Notes: generated from the letters alone by a model not told the origin. 64,000 bases of DNA from Tridacna crocea (GCA_943736015.1 OX031057.1:38650501-38714500), one strand, 5' to 3'. Numbered from the stretch's first letter, positions 49,317 to 63,484 are shown. Numbers and translations: made by a program.

Positions 49317-49568
49317 CTGTCTGCATCTGCCTCTCTGTGGCTCAATCTTCGTCTCTCTGCCTCTCTCTGGCTCTGTATCTCTGCCTATCTTATGCTCTAT
49401 TTCAATTCCTCTTTTAGGCTCTATCTGTCAGACTCTCTTTTTCTCTATCCTGTTCTCTTTCTCTTTCGCTCTGTTCTCTTTCTCTTTCGCTCTCATTCTC
49501 TCTCTGTGTCTCTCACTCATTCTCTCTGTCTCTGTCTGTCTGTCTCTCTCTCTCTCCCTCACTCTCTC
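48963..49568 (+). repeat. Polypyrimidine tract with (CT)17 core (unit 6)
   Basis: Uninterrupted CT at 49279-49312, the same length as unit 1. Private TTGCATGTC just before it. Confidence 0.9.
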
Positions 49569-49691
49569 ATTAACCACATATCATAGCTTACCTCTTCTTA
49601 TAAGTTTTTTCAAGTTCACAGATCGCAGTTTTCTCCTTTACCCCACAAACTGCATTCTCCATTTCAGATTTATCCTCCTTCAGTCCTTTTT

Positions 49692-52600
49692 ACCCTCTGC
49701 CTCTTGCAACACTTGGTATACTAAATTCTTACAAAATTGTTTCTACACTTGATCTACTTAACTGTGAGAGTATCATTGAGACACTTGATTTCTCATCTTA
49801 AACTTCGTTCGGATCACTGGATTTTCTTTATCACCTGGGAAATGTAACAACATAGTGATAATTAATTTATTAGGTCTTCGGAACAGTGAATTGACTTTTT
49901 TTCTCGCCGGGTAATTTGAACACTGTATTAATAATATTCTTACCAAGTCATTGCAACCAGGAACCAACCTTTTATGTAATCATTGCAACAATGGATTGAG
50001 AAGTCATTGTAACAGTGAATTAATTCATCTGTCACAGAGTCATTGCAACAATGGACTATTTCTTTTGTCATTACTACACTGGACTGATTATTTTTCTGCT
50101 AGTAATTACAACAATGGGTTTAGAAATTTATAACCTAGTCATTGCAACATTGGATTGACTTATTTCTGTCCTTATCATTGCATCAATAGTTATCCTAACC
50201 TGACCAAGTAATATCAGTTATTGACTTATAAATTCCATATGTAGTGATTGTAATAGTGAATTTACCAAACTCTTACTTAGCTCCTGAAAGACTGGATTAC
50301 TTGTTAAAAGTCATTATATGAGTGAATTGACATCGCTCTGAAGGTCATTGCAAGACTATTTTTTGCTTTGTTAGTTGTTGCAAATTTTGGACAGTTATAA
50401 CTAGTTGTTCTAACATTCAACCGATGAATGTCTTGCCTAGCCATTAGTACTGAGATTGACCAATCTTTGCATAATCATTGTAACCTTAAACTGACTTCTC
50501 TTTAACCTAGTCATTGTAACAATGGACTGAGAAACTTTTTAATTTGTCATTGCTACACTGGATTGATTTTTTTTCTACTAGTAATGACTGTAATGGATTT
50601 AGAAATTGATAACCTAGTCATTGCAACAATGGATTGACTTATTTCTGTGCTTGTCATTGAATCGGTAGATATCCTTACTTGACTAAGTTATATCAGTAAC
50701 AGACTTTTAAATTCCATGTCTAGTGATTGTAATACTGAGTTGACCAATCTCTTCATTAGTCACTGCAAAACCAGATTGACACTGGTTAACCCATTACTAC
50801 ACAATCCCTACTTTTGAGGCCCCTGAGAAAGAAGGGTTTAGAAAACATTGTGGGAAAAAGAGAAAATGCTGGTAACCAGCATTTCCTCCTTTTCCCACAA
50901 CGTTTTCTATCCTTCACAAAACAAATTTCAAATTTTCAGTCACTTTTATTGTGTCATCTGCAAATGTTTTTGATTTGGACAAACCTAAAATTTTGTCATT
51001 TGGTAATGAGATAAAATCATTGTAACAGTGAATTGACTTCTCTCAGAAGGTCATTGCAACAGTGTATGTTTTGCTTTGTTAGTCATTGCAATCCTGGACA
51101 GTTATAGTCATTGTAATATTCACCTGATGAATGTCTCGCCTAGCCATTGGTACTGAGATTGACAAATCTTTTGCATAGTCATTGCAACCCTGACCCGACT
51201 TCTCTTTCACTTAGTCATTGCAAGAATTGCTTGAGATTTTTTTTTTATCATAAATGGATATATTGATGTCACCTTGTCATTGCTACAATGGATTGATAAT
51301 TCTATGACTTTGTCATTGGAACAATTGATTGACTATCCTCTCGCCTAGACTTTGTAACACTGGATTATACTAAATTCTTATAAAATTGCTTCGACAGTTG
51401 ATCTAAACTGTGATAGTGATTCAGACACTGGATTTCTCATCTTAATCTTGGAGTTCGGATCAATGGATCTTTTCTATCACCTTGGTAAATGTAACAATGG
51501 AGTGATAATTAATTTATAAAGATTTTGCAACAGTGAATTGACCTTTTTTTCTCACCAGATAATTGGAACACTGCATTAATAATATTCTTACCAAGTCCAT
51601 GCAACCCTGAACTAACAGTTTACGTATGCATTGCAACAATGGTTTGAAAAATCATTGTAACTTAAACAGTGAATTATTTTATCTGTAACAAAGTCATTGC
51701 AACAATGGATTAATTTTGTTTTATTTGTCACTGCTACACTGCATTGATTCTCTTTCTACTTGTAATTACAACAATGGATTTAAAAATTTATAACCAAGTC
51801 AATGCTAAAATGGATTGACTCATTTCTGTTCTTGTCATTGCATCAATAGATATCCTATCCTGATCAAGTAATATCACTTCTAGATATATCAATTCCATAC
51901 CTAGTGATTGTAACAATGAATTTACCAATCTCTTACTCAGTCACTGCAAAACTAGATTGACTTGTTAAAATCATTGCAATAGTGAAGTAACTTGTCTCAG
52001 AAGGTCATTGCAACTCTGCATTTTTTGCTTTGTTAGTCATTGCAGTCCTGGAGAGTTATAATTGGTCATTGCAACATTCAACTGATGAATGTTGCTTCTA
52101 GTCATTGGCACTGAGATTGACAAATCTTTGTGTAGTCATTGCAAGCCTGGACTGACTTCTCTTTTACCTAGTCATTGCAACAATGGATTGAGAAACACTT
52201 TATCATTGCTGCGCTGGATTGATTATTTTTCTACCAGTGATTACAAAAAATGGACTTAGAAATCTATAACCTAGTCATTGCAACAATTGATTGTCATTGC
52301 ATCAATAGATATCCTAACCTGACCAAGTAATACCAGTTTTAGACTTATAAAGTCCATATCTAGTGATTGTAAGACTGAATTTACCAATCTGTTACTCAGC
52401 CGGTGAAAAACTGGATTATTCGTTAAGTCATCATAACAGTGAATTGACTTCTCTCTGATGGTCATTGCAACACTGTATTTTTGCTTTGTTCATCATTGCA
52501 ATTCTGGACAGTCATAACTAGTCATTGCAACATTGAACTGGTGAATGTTTCGCCTAGCCTTTGGTAATTCGATTTACAAATCTTTGCATAGTAGTTGCAA

Positions 52601-54509
52601 CCCTATACCGACTTCTCTCTCACCTAGTCATTGCAACAATAGAAAGAGAAACTTTTGTATTTGCCATTGCAACACTGGATTGATTATTTCCTACTATTAA
52701 TTACAACAATGGATTTAGTAATTTATAACCTAGTGATGCAACAATTGAATGACTTATTTCTGTGCTTGTTATTGGATCAATAGATATCCTTATCTGACCA
52801 GGTAATACAAGTTCTAGACTTGTAAATTCCAAATCTAGTGATAGTAATACTGAATTTATCGATCTCTAAGTCACTGCAAAACTATATTGACTTGTTAAAA
52901 TCATTGTAACAGTAAACTGACTAATCTCAGGTCATTGAAACACTATTTTTTTGCTCTGTTAGTCATTGCAATCTTGGACAGTTGTAACTAGTGATTGCAA
53001 CATTCAACTGATAAATGTCTCGCCTAGCCATTGGTACTGAGATTGACAAATCTTTGCATTGTCATTTCAGCCCTGGACCGACTTCTCTTTCACCTAGTCA
53101 TTGCAACAATGGATTAACTTATTTCTGTTCTTGCCATTGCATCAATAGATATCCTAACTTGACCAAGTAATGTCACTTATCTATAGACATATAAATTCCA
53201 TATCTAGTGATTGTAAGACTGAATTTACCAATCTCTTATTTAGTCACTGAAAAACTGGATAACTCATTAAAACCATTGTAACAGTGAACTGACTGCTTTC
53301 AGAAGGTCATTGCAATACTGTACTTTTTGCTTTATTTCTCATTGCAATCCTGGACTGTTATAACTAGTCATTGCAACACTGAAGTGATGAATGTCTCGTG
53401 GTACTGAGACTGAGAAATTTTTGTGTGGTAATTGCAACCCTAGACTGACTTCTCTTTGATGTAGTCATTGCAACAAAGGATTGAGAAACTTTATAATTTG
53501 TCATTGATACGATCATTGTTCTACTAGTAATTACAATAATGGGTTTAGAAATTTATAACACAGTAATTGCAACAGTGGATTGACTTATTTCTGTGCTTGT
53601 CATTGTATCAATAGATATCTTAACCTGACCAAGTGATATCAGTTATAGACTTATAAATTCAATATCTAGTATTTGTAATACTGAAATCAACATCTCTTAC
53701 TCAGCCGTAGAACACCTTGATTACTCGTTAAATGTCTATATAACAGTGAATTGACTTCTTTCAGAAGGTCATTGCAACACTGTATGTTTTGCTTTGTTAG
53801 TCATTGCAATCCTGGACAGTTATAAGTAGTCATTGCAACATTCAACTGATGAATGTCTCGCCTAGCCATAGATGCTGAGATTGATAATACTTTGCATAGT
53901 CATTGCAAGCCTGGACTAACTTCTCATTGACCTAGTCATTGCAACAATGCATTGAGAAACTTTTTGTCATAGCATCTCTGGATTGATTTTTTTTCACTAC
54001 TGATTACACGATAGATTTAGAAATTGATAAACTAGTCATTGAAACAATGGATTGACTCATTTCTATGCTTGTCATTGCATCAATAGTTATCCTAACCTGA
54101 CCTAGTAATAATAGTTATAGACTTATAAATTCTAAGTCTAGTGATTGTAATACTGAATTTAGCAATCTTTTACTTAGTCACTGCAAAATAGATGGACTGA
54201 TTAAAAGTCATTATAACGGTTAACTGGCTTCTCTCAGAAGGTCATTGCAACACAGCATTTTTTGCTACACCTAATTGTTCCAACAATGGATTGAGAATTT
54301 GTTTGTCATTGCCACACTGGATTATTTTTCTACTGTTAAATACAACAATGGATTTAGAAATTTATAACAAAGTCATTACAACAATTGATTGATTTATTTC
54401 TGTGCTTGTCATTGCATCAATAGATATTCTAACCTGACCGAGTAATATCAATTATAGAGTTATGAATTCCATCTCTATTGATTGAAATACTGATTTTACC
54501 AATTTCTTA
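49692..54509. repeat. Main minisatellite block (units 6/7)
   Basis: Has AATAGAAAGAG near 52640 (AATAGAATGAG elsewhere) and CAATACTGTAC near 53313, the latter shared only with unit 1. No gene. Confidence 0.92.
50790..51010. mobile_element. piggyBac-like MITE (unit 6)
   Basis: Hairpin core 50841-50907 with the extended base. Confidence 0.75.
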
Positions 54510-54998
54510 AATGCACCTATCCATGCTTTATTGAAGTTTCTTCTACCAGTACTTTGCACTATGTCTGTTTCAAACCACTGTCTGCTTTCTCACATAAACA
54601 AGTCGAAACGCTGATTGGCAGTAAAGAAACGGGTATCCTGTCGCACTGAATATATGTCAAAGATCTTAAAGTGAAACAGCTTTAGCTAGGGAGTCAAAGT
54701 ATCAATCCGAGTCTTAAGTGCGGAATGTTGCTAACAGAGCCTGTGGATTTTTAGAGATAATGATAACAGAGAGAGAGTAAAGAGAGGCAGAGAGTGTGTG
54801 AGGGAGTGAGTTTGAGAAAGCTTTGATTTTGACATTTTTACTTTATAGTGGAAAGGTTGTATTGTGGATGAAAAAATAGTTTGTAAGGCTAATGACGGAA
54901 AAGGGAAATATCTATACCGTGATAGATTTGAATAGACACGTGTTGAAAATGTTAGAGGGAAAATATTATAACAGCCACACGCTTCTTTTCCACATAAC
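54510..54998 (-). repeat. SINE-like element copy a (unit 7)
   Basis: GAGAGAGTAAAG and CTTTCTCACATAAAC, as in units 1, 4 and 5. Confidence 0.55.
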
Positions 54999-55457
54999 AA
55001 ATGTCAATGCACTGAATATCTATAACTATAACTCTAACAAGTGTTACCTGCACTGAAGGAAGGATCCAGTTAGTCTTAAATTATCTTTGATGTTCATTGA
55101 ACAACGGTAATTTGCTTTGTCGAGATCTTCACAACGCAAATTGTCTAGTCAGCTTGAGAATTATATTATTCTATTCAGTAATTTAGATGACTTGTTCTGG
55201 ACAACCACACTTATTTGTTGACATAAAGCAATAATGGAATTTAAGAAAGTAGATAAATATCAGATATCCATATTGTTAGAATAGAGATGGTGATTTAAAG
55301 GGCTGGCTGTAAGGGGAGGTGGAGGCCAGGGAAAATTAATCAGACTGGTAAAATGTTGGTTGATAGGTAATGGTTGTAGTGTTGATACCGGATTTATTAG
55401 TAGAGATCGTTGTGTTTGTTTTCTTGGTGTTTTATGGCCTAATTGGTCAATACTGTC

Positions 55458-55970
55458 AATGCACCTACCCATGCTTTATTGAAGTTTATTTTTACCAGTA
55501 CTTTACAGATTGTCTGTTTTAAACCACTGTTTGCTTTCCCTCATTAATAAATCAAAATGCCGATTGGCAGTAAAGAAAAATGTATCTTGTCGCAATGAAC
55601 ATATAAAAAGGTCTTGACGAAGAGCTTTGGAACAGCTTCTGATAGGGAGTCGAACCAGCAACCCGAGAGTTTTATGCCTGGAATGTTAAGGAGCCTCTTG
55701 ATTTAAGGAGATACATGTATGAAGACCGAGAGACTGTGACAGGCAGAGAGTATATTATGAGGGATTGGGTTTGAGAGAGCTTTTGATTTTGACACGTTTA
55801 CCTTATAGTGAAAGGTTGTATTGTGGATAAAAAATAGTGAATTACTAAGGCCAATGACAGAAAAGCAAAATATCTATAAAGTGCTAGGGTTTAATATTCA
55901 TGTTTTAAAAATGTTTAAATGGTAAATATCGGAACTGATATAAAAGAAACTCTGTTCTTTTTCACATAAC
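55458..55970 (-). repeat. SINE-like element copy b, B box at 55646-55656 (unit 7)
   Basis: B box intact. Confidence 0.6.
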
Positions 55971-56207
55971 CATCGTTGAAACAAGGAACAGCAATGAGAG
56001 ACCAGAATCGCAGTTAATTTCATCAAATATGGGAAAATAATCTTCCATGTTAGCACTGGCGATCCCCTCTCTCTCTAGACTTGTAGATAAGCGACTGAGC
56101 TAATAGATTAGTCTTTTACGATTTATTGATTGAGTGGTTAGTTGACTGTATGTGTTTAACAGCGTTTTCAACAATATTTGAGTTATATTAGGGCGGCCTG
56201 TACATGT

Positions 56208-56431
56208 ACCCATGTTTTCCTGGAGTTCAGTAACCATTACTTCACACAATATTCTTCCCAAGCCACTAACTGTTTTTTCAACTCCACATAACTCTTGTCA
56301 GATCCGCTTTTCAGATGTTGGAGAAGAAGTAATCCTGTCGCAATGTGTATTATCAAATCCCAGAAAAGCATGGCTGAGCCGAGGATCTAAACCAGCTAAC
56401 CCGTGTCTAAAGTTGTGTTCGCTACGGACCC
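56208..56431 (-). repeat. SINE-like element copy c (unit 7)
   Basis: Same as unit 6. Confidence 0.5.
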
Positions 56432-56625
56432 GATTGCTATTCAAATATCTGTCGAGTTTAACGTCAATAGAGTGTTGATTGGAAATGCTGTGATAGTTCT
56501 TACGATTAATAAAAGATAGGGAACCGATTTCAATCGCAAAATACCTATGTCTTCAAAACGTTTGAAATACTTTCAGTCCAAGATAGTAGGTGTTTGGTCA
56601 GTGCCATAATTCATATTTTCGTTTA

Positions 56626-57857
56626 CCTAGCTGTCAGTAAGTACCATCAATCCGATGTACCCCTAGCCCCTGAGAGGAGTCAACAAACGCTTGAGATTTA
56701 GCCAAGTCCTTTTTCCTTCAGCTGATTGTCCTGAGCTCTCAGTCCATGACACCAGCCATTCCCCCCTGGTTAATAAACCACATGTTTTCCTCTCTACATA
56801 AGATGCTACCTTGATTGGTCAAGTGTAAGTGGATGCCCAGATTCTGGAATTTACCTTAACTGAATGTCGTTAGCTCTTACCCTCAGTCTGTTCGATGAAG
56901 CTTAGCCTATGAGATGTACCTCCTATCCGAGAAAGGTTTCTTCGTTTCTTTTGATTAATATGTATGCCTTTAAAATGGAACCCTTTCAGGCACTGAAACT
57001 GTATCTACATGAATGTGATCGACCGGCATTCCTGAGCATGTATTCCCAGTCCGTGCTGTCATATATCCGTAGTCTTTAACTCGCACTTCAAACCATCGCA
57101 CCGAGTTCTTGAGATTGTATCATCTGTTTGTGGAATGTTCCCTCAGTGTTTTTCATTTCCTCTTAGATTTGAAACTCGTGCCTATAGTCCATTTGATGTT
57201 CCCCAGGCACTACACCACTGAACTGACTCGAATGTTTGCATTTGCCCTGTTTGCTGATAGCCTCAGCCCCTGAGAAACGTATCCTAAATCTGTGAGATGT
57301 ACCCTTAGCGAGTAACTGTGCCCTGAGACCCGACAACTGTATGGTAAGGCTGTACCACATGTCCGTCTGATGTACTCAAGGTTTGTAAGACGTGCACTTT
57401 GTCCATAGGTTATTCTCACATAACATGTCACGTATTGTAAGGTATTGAGATCCTTCTATAGTCATTGAGATGTATTCTCGGGCCATGAAACCGTGATTTT
57501 ACTTCGAGCCTGTCATCTTTCACCATAACTTGTGGGATGTTCCCATTTTCCTTTCTCCACACTCTTAGACTTTGACTTTGCAGAAACCCTAAAACTGTGT
57601 CTCTGTCCTTATGTCAACCTTACGTCATGTGCCTCTATCCAAGATCAAAATTTTCTCCAAGTTCAAATGATGTAACCTCTCTATTTTACATCTGTGCCTA
57701 AACTTTGGATTTACCTTCAGCCGATTAGCTTGTGCATTAGGTCTGTGCAATCTTTCCCCAATTTGTGAACTGTTTCTGCAATCCTAGGGCTCTTGGCCTC
57801 GGTCTATGGAATTGAGATATTAGTCGATGTGGGATGCCATTGAAACCCTTGTGCTAT
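56626..57857. repeat. Degenerate array of about 20 bp motifs (unit 7)
   Basis: Units 4-7 type with several private transitions (CTGTTTGTGG near 57124, TAGATTTGAAAC near 57165, GAATGTTTGC near 57230, CTCGGTCTATGG near 57798). Confidence 0.55.
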
Positions 57858-57935
57858 TTCCTTACTGTCGTTTTCCAACGTTTAAAAGGTGCCCTTTCTA
57901 TTCTTTGACAATAAGTTTAATCCCAAAACCGTTTG

Positions 57936-58249
57936 TCCCCTCTCTCTTTTACTCTTATCGCTCTTGCTCTCTTCCTTACTTTGACATTGTATGTCGTTCT
58001 GGCTATCCCTCTTTCTGGGCTGTCTCTTTCTCTCTTCTCTTCCATCCTTCTATATCTCAGTCATTCTCTTACTCTTTCCTTTCGCTATCTCTCACTATCT
58101 CTATTTCTAATGTTTTCTTTTTCTCTGCCTGTTTCTCTATTTCTGTCTAACTCATTTCTTCTGTTCTCCAGACTCCATTTTTCTTTCAATCTCAATCCCT
58201 CCCTCCCTCCTTCTCTACACCTGTCTCTCTACTTTTGCCTGTCTCTCTG

Positions 58250-58286
<37 letters not shown>

Positions 58287-58542
58287 CTGTCTGCATCTGC
58301 CTCTCTGTGGCTCAATCTTCGTCTCTCTGCCTCTCTCTGGCTCTGTATCTCTGCCTATCTTATGCTCTATTTCAATTCCTCTTTTAGGCTCTATCTGTCA
58401 GACTCTCTTTTTCTCTATCCTGTTCTCTTTCTCTTTCGGTCTGTTCTCTTTCTCTTTCGCTCTCATTCTCTCTCTGTGTCTCTCACTCATTCTCTCTGTC
58501 TCTGTCTGTCTGTCTGTCTCTCTCTCTCTCCCTCACTCTCTC
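57936..58542 (+). repeat. Polypyrimidine tract with (CT)15 core (unit 7)
   Basis: Uninterrupted CT at 58253-58282. The CCTCCCTCCCTCC run near 58198, CGGTCTG near 58437 and one added TCTG near 58510 are private to this unit. Confidence 0.9.
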
Positions 58543-58665
58543 ATTAACCACATATCATAGCTTACCTCTTCTTATAAGTTTTTTCAAGTTCACAGATCGC
58601 AGTTTTCTCCTTTACCCCACAAACTGCATTCTCCATTTCAGATTTATCCTCCTTCAGTCCTTTTT

Positions 58666-61600
58666 ACCCTCTGCCTCTTGCAACACTTGGTATACTAAAT
58701 TCTTACAAAATTGTTTCTACACTTGATCTACTTAACTGTGAGAGTATCATTGAGACACTTGATTTCTCATCTTAAACTTCGTTCGGATCACTGGATTTTC
58801 TTTATCACCTGGGAAATGTAACAACGTAGTGATAATTAATTTATTAGGTCTTCGGAACAGTGAATTGACTTTTTTTCTCGCCGGGTAATTTGAACACTGT
58901 ATTAATAATATTCTTACCAAGTCATTGCAACCAGGAACCAACCTTTTATGTAATCATTGCAACAATGGATTGAGAAGTCATTGTAACAGTGAATTAATTC
59001 ATCTGTCACAGAGTCATTGCAACAATGGACTATTTCTTTTGTCATTACTACACTGGACTGATTATTTTTCTGCTAGTAATTACAACAATGGGTTTAGAAA
59101 TTTATAACCTAGTCATTGCAACATTGGATTGACTTATTTCTGTCCTTATCATTGCATCAATAGTTATCCTAACCTGACCAAGTAATATCAGTTATTGACT
59201 TATAAATTCCATATGTAGTGATTGTAATAGTGAATTTACCAAACTCTTACTTAGCTCCTGAAAGACTGGATTACTTGTTAAAAGTCATTATATGAGTGAA
59301 TTGACATCGCTCTGAAGGTCATTGCAAGACTATTTTTTGCTTTGTTAGTTGTTGCAAATTTTGGACAGTTATAACTAGTTGTTCTAACATTCAACCGATG
59401 AATGTCTTGCCTAGCCATTAGTACTGAGATTGACCAATCTTTGCATAATCATTGTAACCTTAAACTGACTTCTCTTTAACCTAGTCATTGTAACAATGGA
59501 CTGAGAAACTTTTTAATTTGTCATTGCTACACTGGATTGATTTTTTTTCTACTAGTAATGACTGTAATGGATTTAGAAATTGATAACCTAGTCATTGCAA
59601 CAATGGATTGACTTATTTCTGTGCTTGTCATTGAATCGGTAGATATCCTTACTTGACTAAGTTATATCAGTAACAGACTTTTAAATTCCATGTCTAGTGA
59701 TTGTAATACTGAGTTGACCAATCTCTTCATTAGTCACTGCAAAACCAGATTGACACTGGTTAACCCATTACTGCACAATCCCTACTTTTGAGGCCCCTGA
59801 GAAAGAAGGGTTTAGAAAACATTGTGGGGAAAAAGAGAAAATGCTGGTAACCAGCATTTCCTCCTTTTCCCACAACGTTTTCTATCCTTCACAAAACAAA
59901 TTTCAAATTTTCAGTCACTTTTATTGTGTCATCTGCAAATGTTTTTGATTTGGACAAACCTAAAATTTTGTCATTTGGTAATGAGATAAAATCATTGTAA
60001 CAGTGAATTGACTTCTCTCAGAAGGTCATTGCAACAGTGTATGCTTTGCTTTGTTAGTCATTGCAATCCTGGACAGTTATAGTCATTGTAATATTCACCT
60101 GATGAATGTCTCGCCCAGCCATTGGTACTGAGATTGACAAATCTTTTGCATAGTCATTGCAACCCTGACCCGACTTCTCTTTCACTTAGTCATTGCAAGA
60201 ATTGCTTGAGATTTTTTTTTATCATAAATGGATATATTGATGTCACCTTGTCATTGCTACAATGGATTGATAATTCTATGACTTTGTCATTGGAACAATT
60301 GATTGACTATCCTCTCGCCTAGACTTTGTAACACTGGATTATACTAAATTCTTATAAAATTGCTTCGACAGTTGATCTAAACTGTGATAGTGATTCAGAC
60401 ACTGGATTTCTCATCTTAATCTTGGAGTTCGGATCAATGGATCTTTTCTATCACCTTGGTAAATGTAACAATGGAGTGATAATTAATTTATAAAGATTTT
60501 GCAACAGTGAATTGACCTTTTTTTCTCACCAGATAATTGGAACACTGCATTAATAATATTCTTACCAAGTCCATGCAACCCTGAACTAACAGTTTACGTA
60601 TGCATTGCAACAATGGTTTGAAAAATCATTGTAACTTAAACAGTGAATTATTTTATCTGTAACAAAGTCATTGCAACAATGGATTAATTTTGTTTTATTT
60701 GTCACTGCTACACTGCATTGATTCTCTTTCTACTTGTAATTACAACAATGGATTTAAAAATTTATAACCAAGTCAATGCTAAAATGGATTGACTCATTTC
60801 TGTTCTTGTCATTGCATCAATAGATATCCTATCCTGATCAAGTAATATCACTTCTAGATATATCGATTCCATACCTAGTGATTGTAACAATGAATTTACC
60901 AATCTCTTACTCAGTCACTGCAAAACTAGATTGACTTGTTAAAATCATTGCAATAGTGAAGTAACTTGTCTCAGAAGGTCATTGCAACTCTGCATTTTTT
61001 GCTGTGTTAGTCATTGCAGTCCTGGAGAGTTATAATTGGTCACTGCAACATTCAACTGATGAATGTTGCTTCTAGTCATTGGCACTGAGATTGACAAATC
61101 TTTGTGTAGTCATTGCAAGCCTGGACTGACTTCTCTTTTACCTAGTCATTGCAACAATGGATTGAGAAACACTTTATCATTGCTGCGCTGGATTGATTAT
61201 TTTTCTACCAGTGATTACAAAAAATGGACTTAGAAATCTATAACCTAGTCATTGCAACAATTGATTGTCATTGCATCAATAGATATCCTAACCTGACCAA
61301 GTAATACCAGTTTTAGACTTATAAAGTCCATATCTAGTGATTGTAAGACTGAATTTACCAATCTGTTACTCAGCCGGTGAAAAACTGGATTATTCGTTAA
61401 GTCATCATAACAGTGAATTGACTTCTCTCTGATGGTCATTGCAACACTGTATTTTTGCTTTGTTCATCATTGCAATTCTGGACAGTCATAACTAGTCATT
61501 GCAACATTGAACTGGTGAATGTTTCGCCTAGCCATTGGTAATTCGATTTACAAATCTTTGCATAGTAGTTGCAACCCTATACCGACTTCTCTCTCACCTA

Positions 61601-63484
61601 GTCATTGCAACAATAGAATGAGAAACTTTTGTATTTGCCATTGCAACACTGGATTGATTATTTCCTACTATTAATTACAACAATGGATTTAGTAATTTAT
61701 AACCTAGTCATTGCAACAATTGAATGACTTATTTCTGTGCTTGTTATTGGATCAATAGATATCCTTATCTGACCAGGTAATACAAGTTCTAGACTTGTAA
61801 ATTCCAAATCTAGTGATAGTAATACTGAATTTATCGATCTCTAAGTCACTGCAAAACTAGATTGACTTGTTAAAATCATTGTAACAGTAAACTGACAAAT
61901 CTCAGGTCATTGAAACACTGTTTTTTTAGCTTTGTTAGTCATTGCAATCTTGGACAGTTGTAACTAGTGATTGCAACATTCAACTGATAAATGTCTCGCC
62001 TAGCCATTGGTACTGAGATTGACAAATCTTTGCATTGTCATTTCAGCCCTGGACCGACTTCTCTTTCACCTAGTCATTGCAACAATGGATTAACTTATTT
62101 CTGTTCTTGCCATTGCATCAATAGATATCCTATCTTGACCAAGTAATGTCACTTATCTATAGACATATAAATTCCATATCTAGTGATTGTAAGACTGAAT
62201 TTACCAATCTCTTATTTAGTCACTGAAAAACTGGATAACTCATTAAAACCATTGTAACAGTGAACTGACTGCTTTCAGAAGGTCATTGCAACACTGTACT
62301 TTTTGCTTTATTTCTCATTGCAATCCTGGACTGTTATAACTAGTCATTGCAACACTGAAGTGATGAATGTCGCGTGGTACTGAGACTGAGAAATTTTTGT
62401 GTGGTAATTGCAACCCTAGACTGACTTCTCTTTCATCTAGTCATTGCAACAATGGATTGAGAAACTTTATAATTTGTCATTGATACGATCATTGTTCTAC
62501 TAGTAATTACAATAATGGATTTAGAAATTTATAACACAGTAATTGCAACAGTGGATTGACTTATTTCTGTGCTTGTCATTGTATCAATAGATATCCTAAC
62601 CTGACCAAGTGATATCAGTTATAGACTTATAAATTCAATATCTAGTATTTGTAATACTGAAATCAACATCTCTTACTCAGCCGTAGAACACCTTGATTAC
62701 TCGTTAAATGTCTATATAACAGTGAATTGACTTCTTTCAGAAGGTCATTGCAACACTGTATGTTTTGCTTTGTTAGTCATTGCAATCCTGGACAGTTATA
62801 AGTAGTCATTGCAACATTCAACTGATGAATGTCTCGCCTAGCCATAGATGCTGAGATTGATAATACTTTGCATAGTCATTGCAAGCCTGGACTAACTTCT
62901 CATTGACCTAGTCATTGCAACAATGCATTGAGAAACTTTTTGTCATAGCATCTCTGGATTGATATTTTTTTCACTACTGATTACACGATAGATTTAGAAA
63001 TTGATAAACTAGTCATTGAAACAATGGATTGACTTATTTCTATGCTTGTCATTGCATCAATAGTTATCCTAACCTGACCTAGTAATAATAGTTATAGACT
63101 TATAAATTCTAAGTCTAGTGATTGTAATACTGAATTTAGCAATCTTTTACTTAGTCACTGCAAAATAGATGGACTGATTAAAAGTCATTATAACGGTTAA
63201 CTGGCTTCTCTCAGAAGGTCATTGCAACAGCATTTTTTGCTACACCTAATTGTTCCAACAATGGATTGAGAATTTGTTTGTCATTGCCACACTGGATTAT
63301 TTTTCTACTATTAAATACAACAATGGATTTAGAAATTTATAACAAAGTCATTACAACAATTGATTGATTTATTTCTGTGCTTGTCATTGCATCAATAGAT
63401 ATTCTAACCTGACCGAGTAATATCAATTATAGAGTTATGAATTCCATCTCTATTGATTGAAATACTGATTTTACCAATTTCTTA
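58666..63484. repeat. Main minisatellite block (units 7/8), partly ancestral-looking
   Basis: The left part matches the other blocks. From about 61500 to 62620 several sites differ from all other units and agree with the general monomer consensus: CCTAGTCATTGCAAC near 61705, GCCTAGCCATTGG near 61527 and ATAATGGATTTAG near 62511. The 66-residue plus frame at 60122-60322 is open only because of a local T-run length difference and is not a gene. Confidence 0.92.
59764..59985. mobile_element. piggyBac-like MITE (unit 7), 222 bp
   Basis: One extra G in the left hairpin arm near 59828 creates a bulge and breaks the 66-residue frame seen over this element in units 1-6. The hairpin spans 59815-59882. 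Confidence 0.75.

Larger units (their letters stand above)
44842..53815. repeat. Macrosatellite unit 6 (8974 bp)
   Basis: It has one extra T in the T run near 45015, a (CT)17 core as in unit 1, and private changes: GCCTATAAAATGG near 47993, TTCTGTAAGTTC near 48681 and TTGCATGTCTC at 49261. It shares CTTTCCCACATAAAC and GAGACAGTAAAG with units 2 and 8 in its first 1 kb, and CAATACTGTAC near the right end with unit 1 only. Confidence 0.97.
53816..62791. repeat. Macrosatellite unit 7 (8976 bp)
   Basis: Among the full units this copy differs most from the rest. The excess is concentrated near the right end (about 61500-62620), where several sites carry the consensus state of the minisatellite rather than the state shared by units 1-6. 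It also has (CT)15, a changed CCTCCCTCCCTCCTTC run near 58200, an added TCTG near 58510 and an extra G in the MITE hairpin near 59828. Confidence 0.97.
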
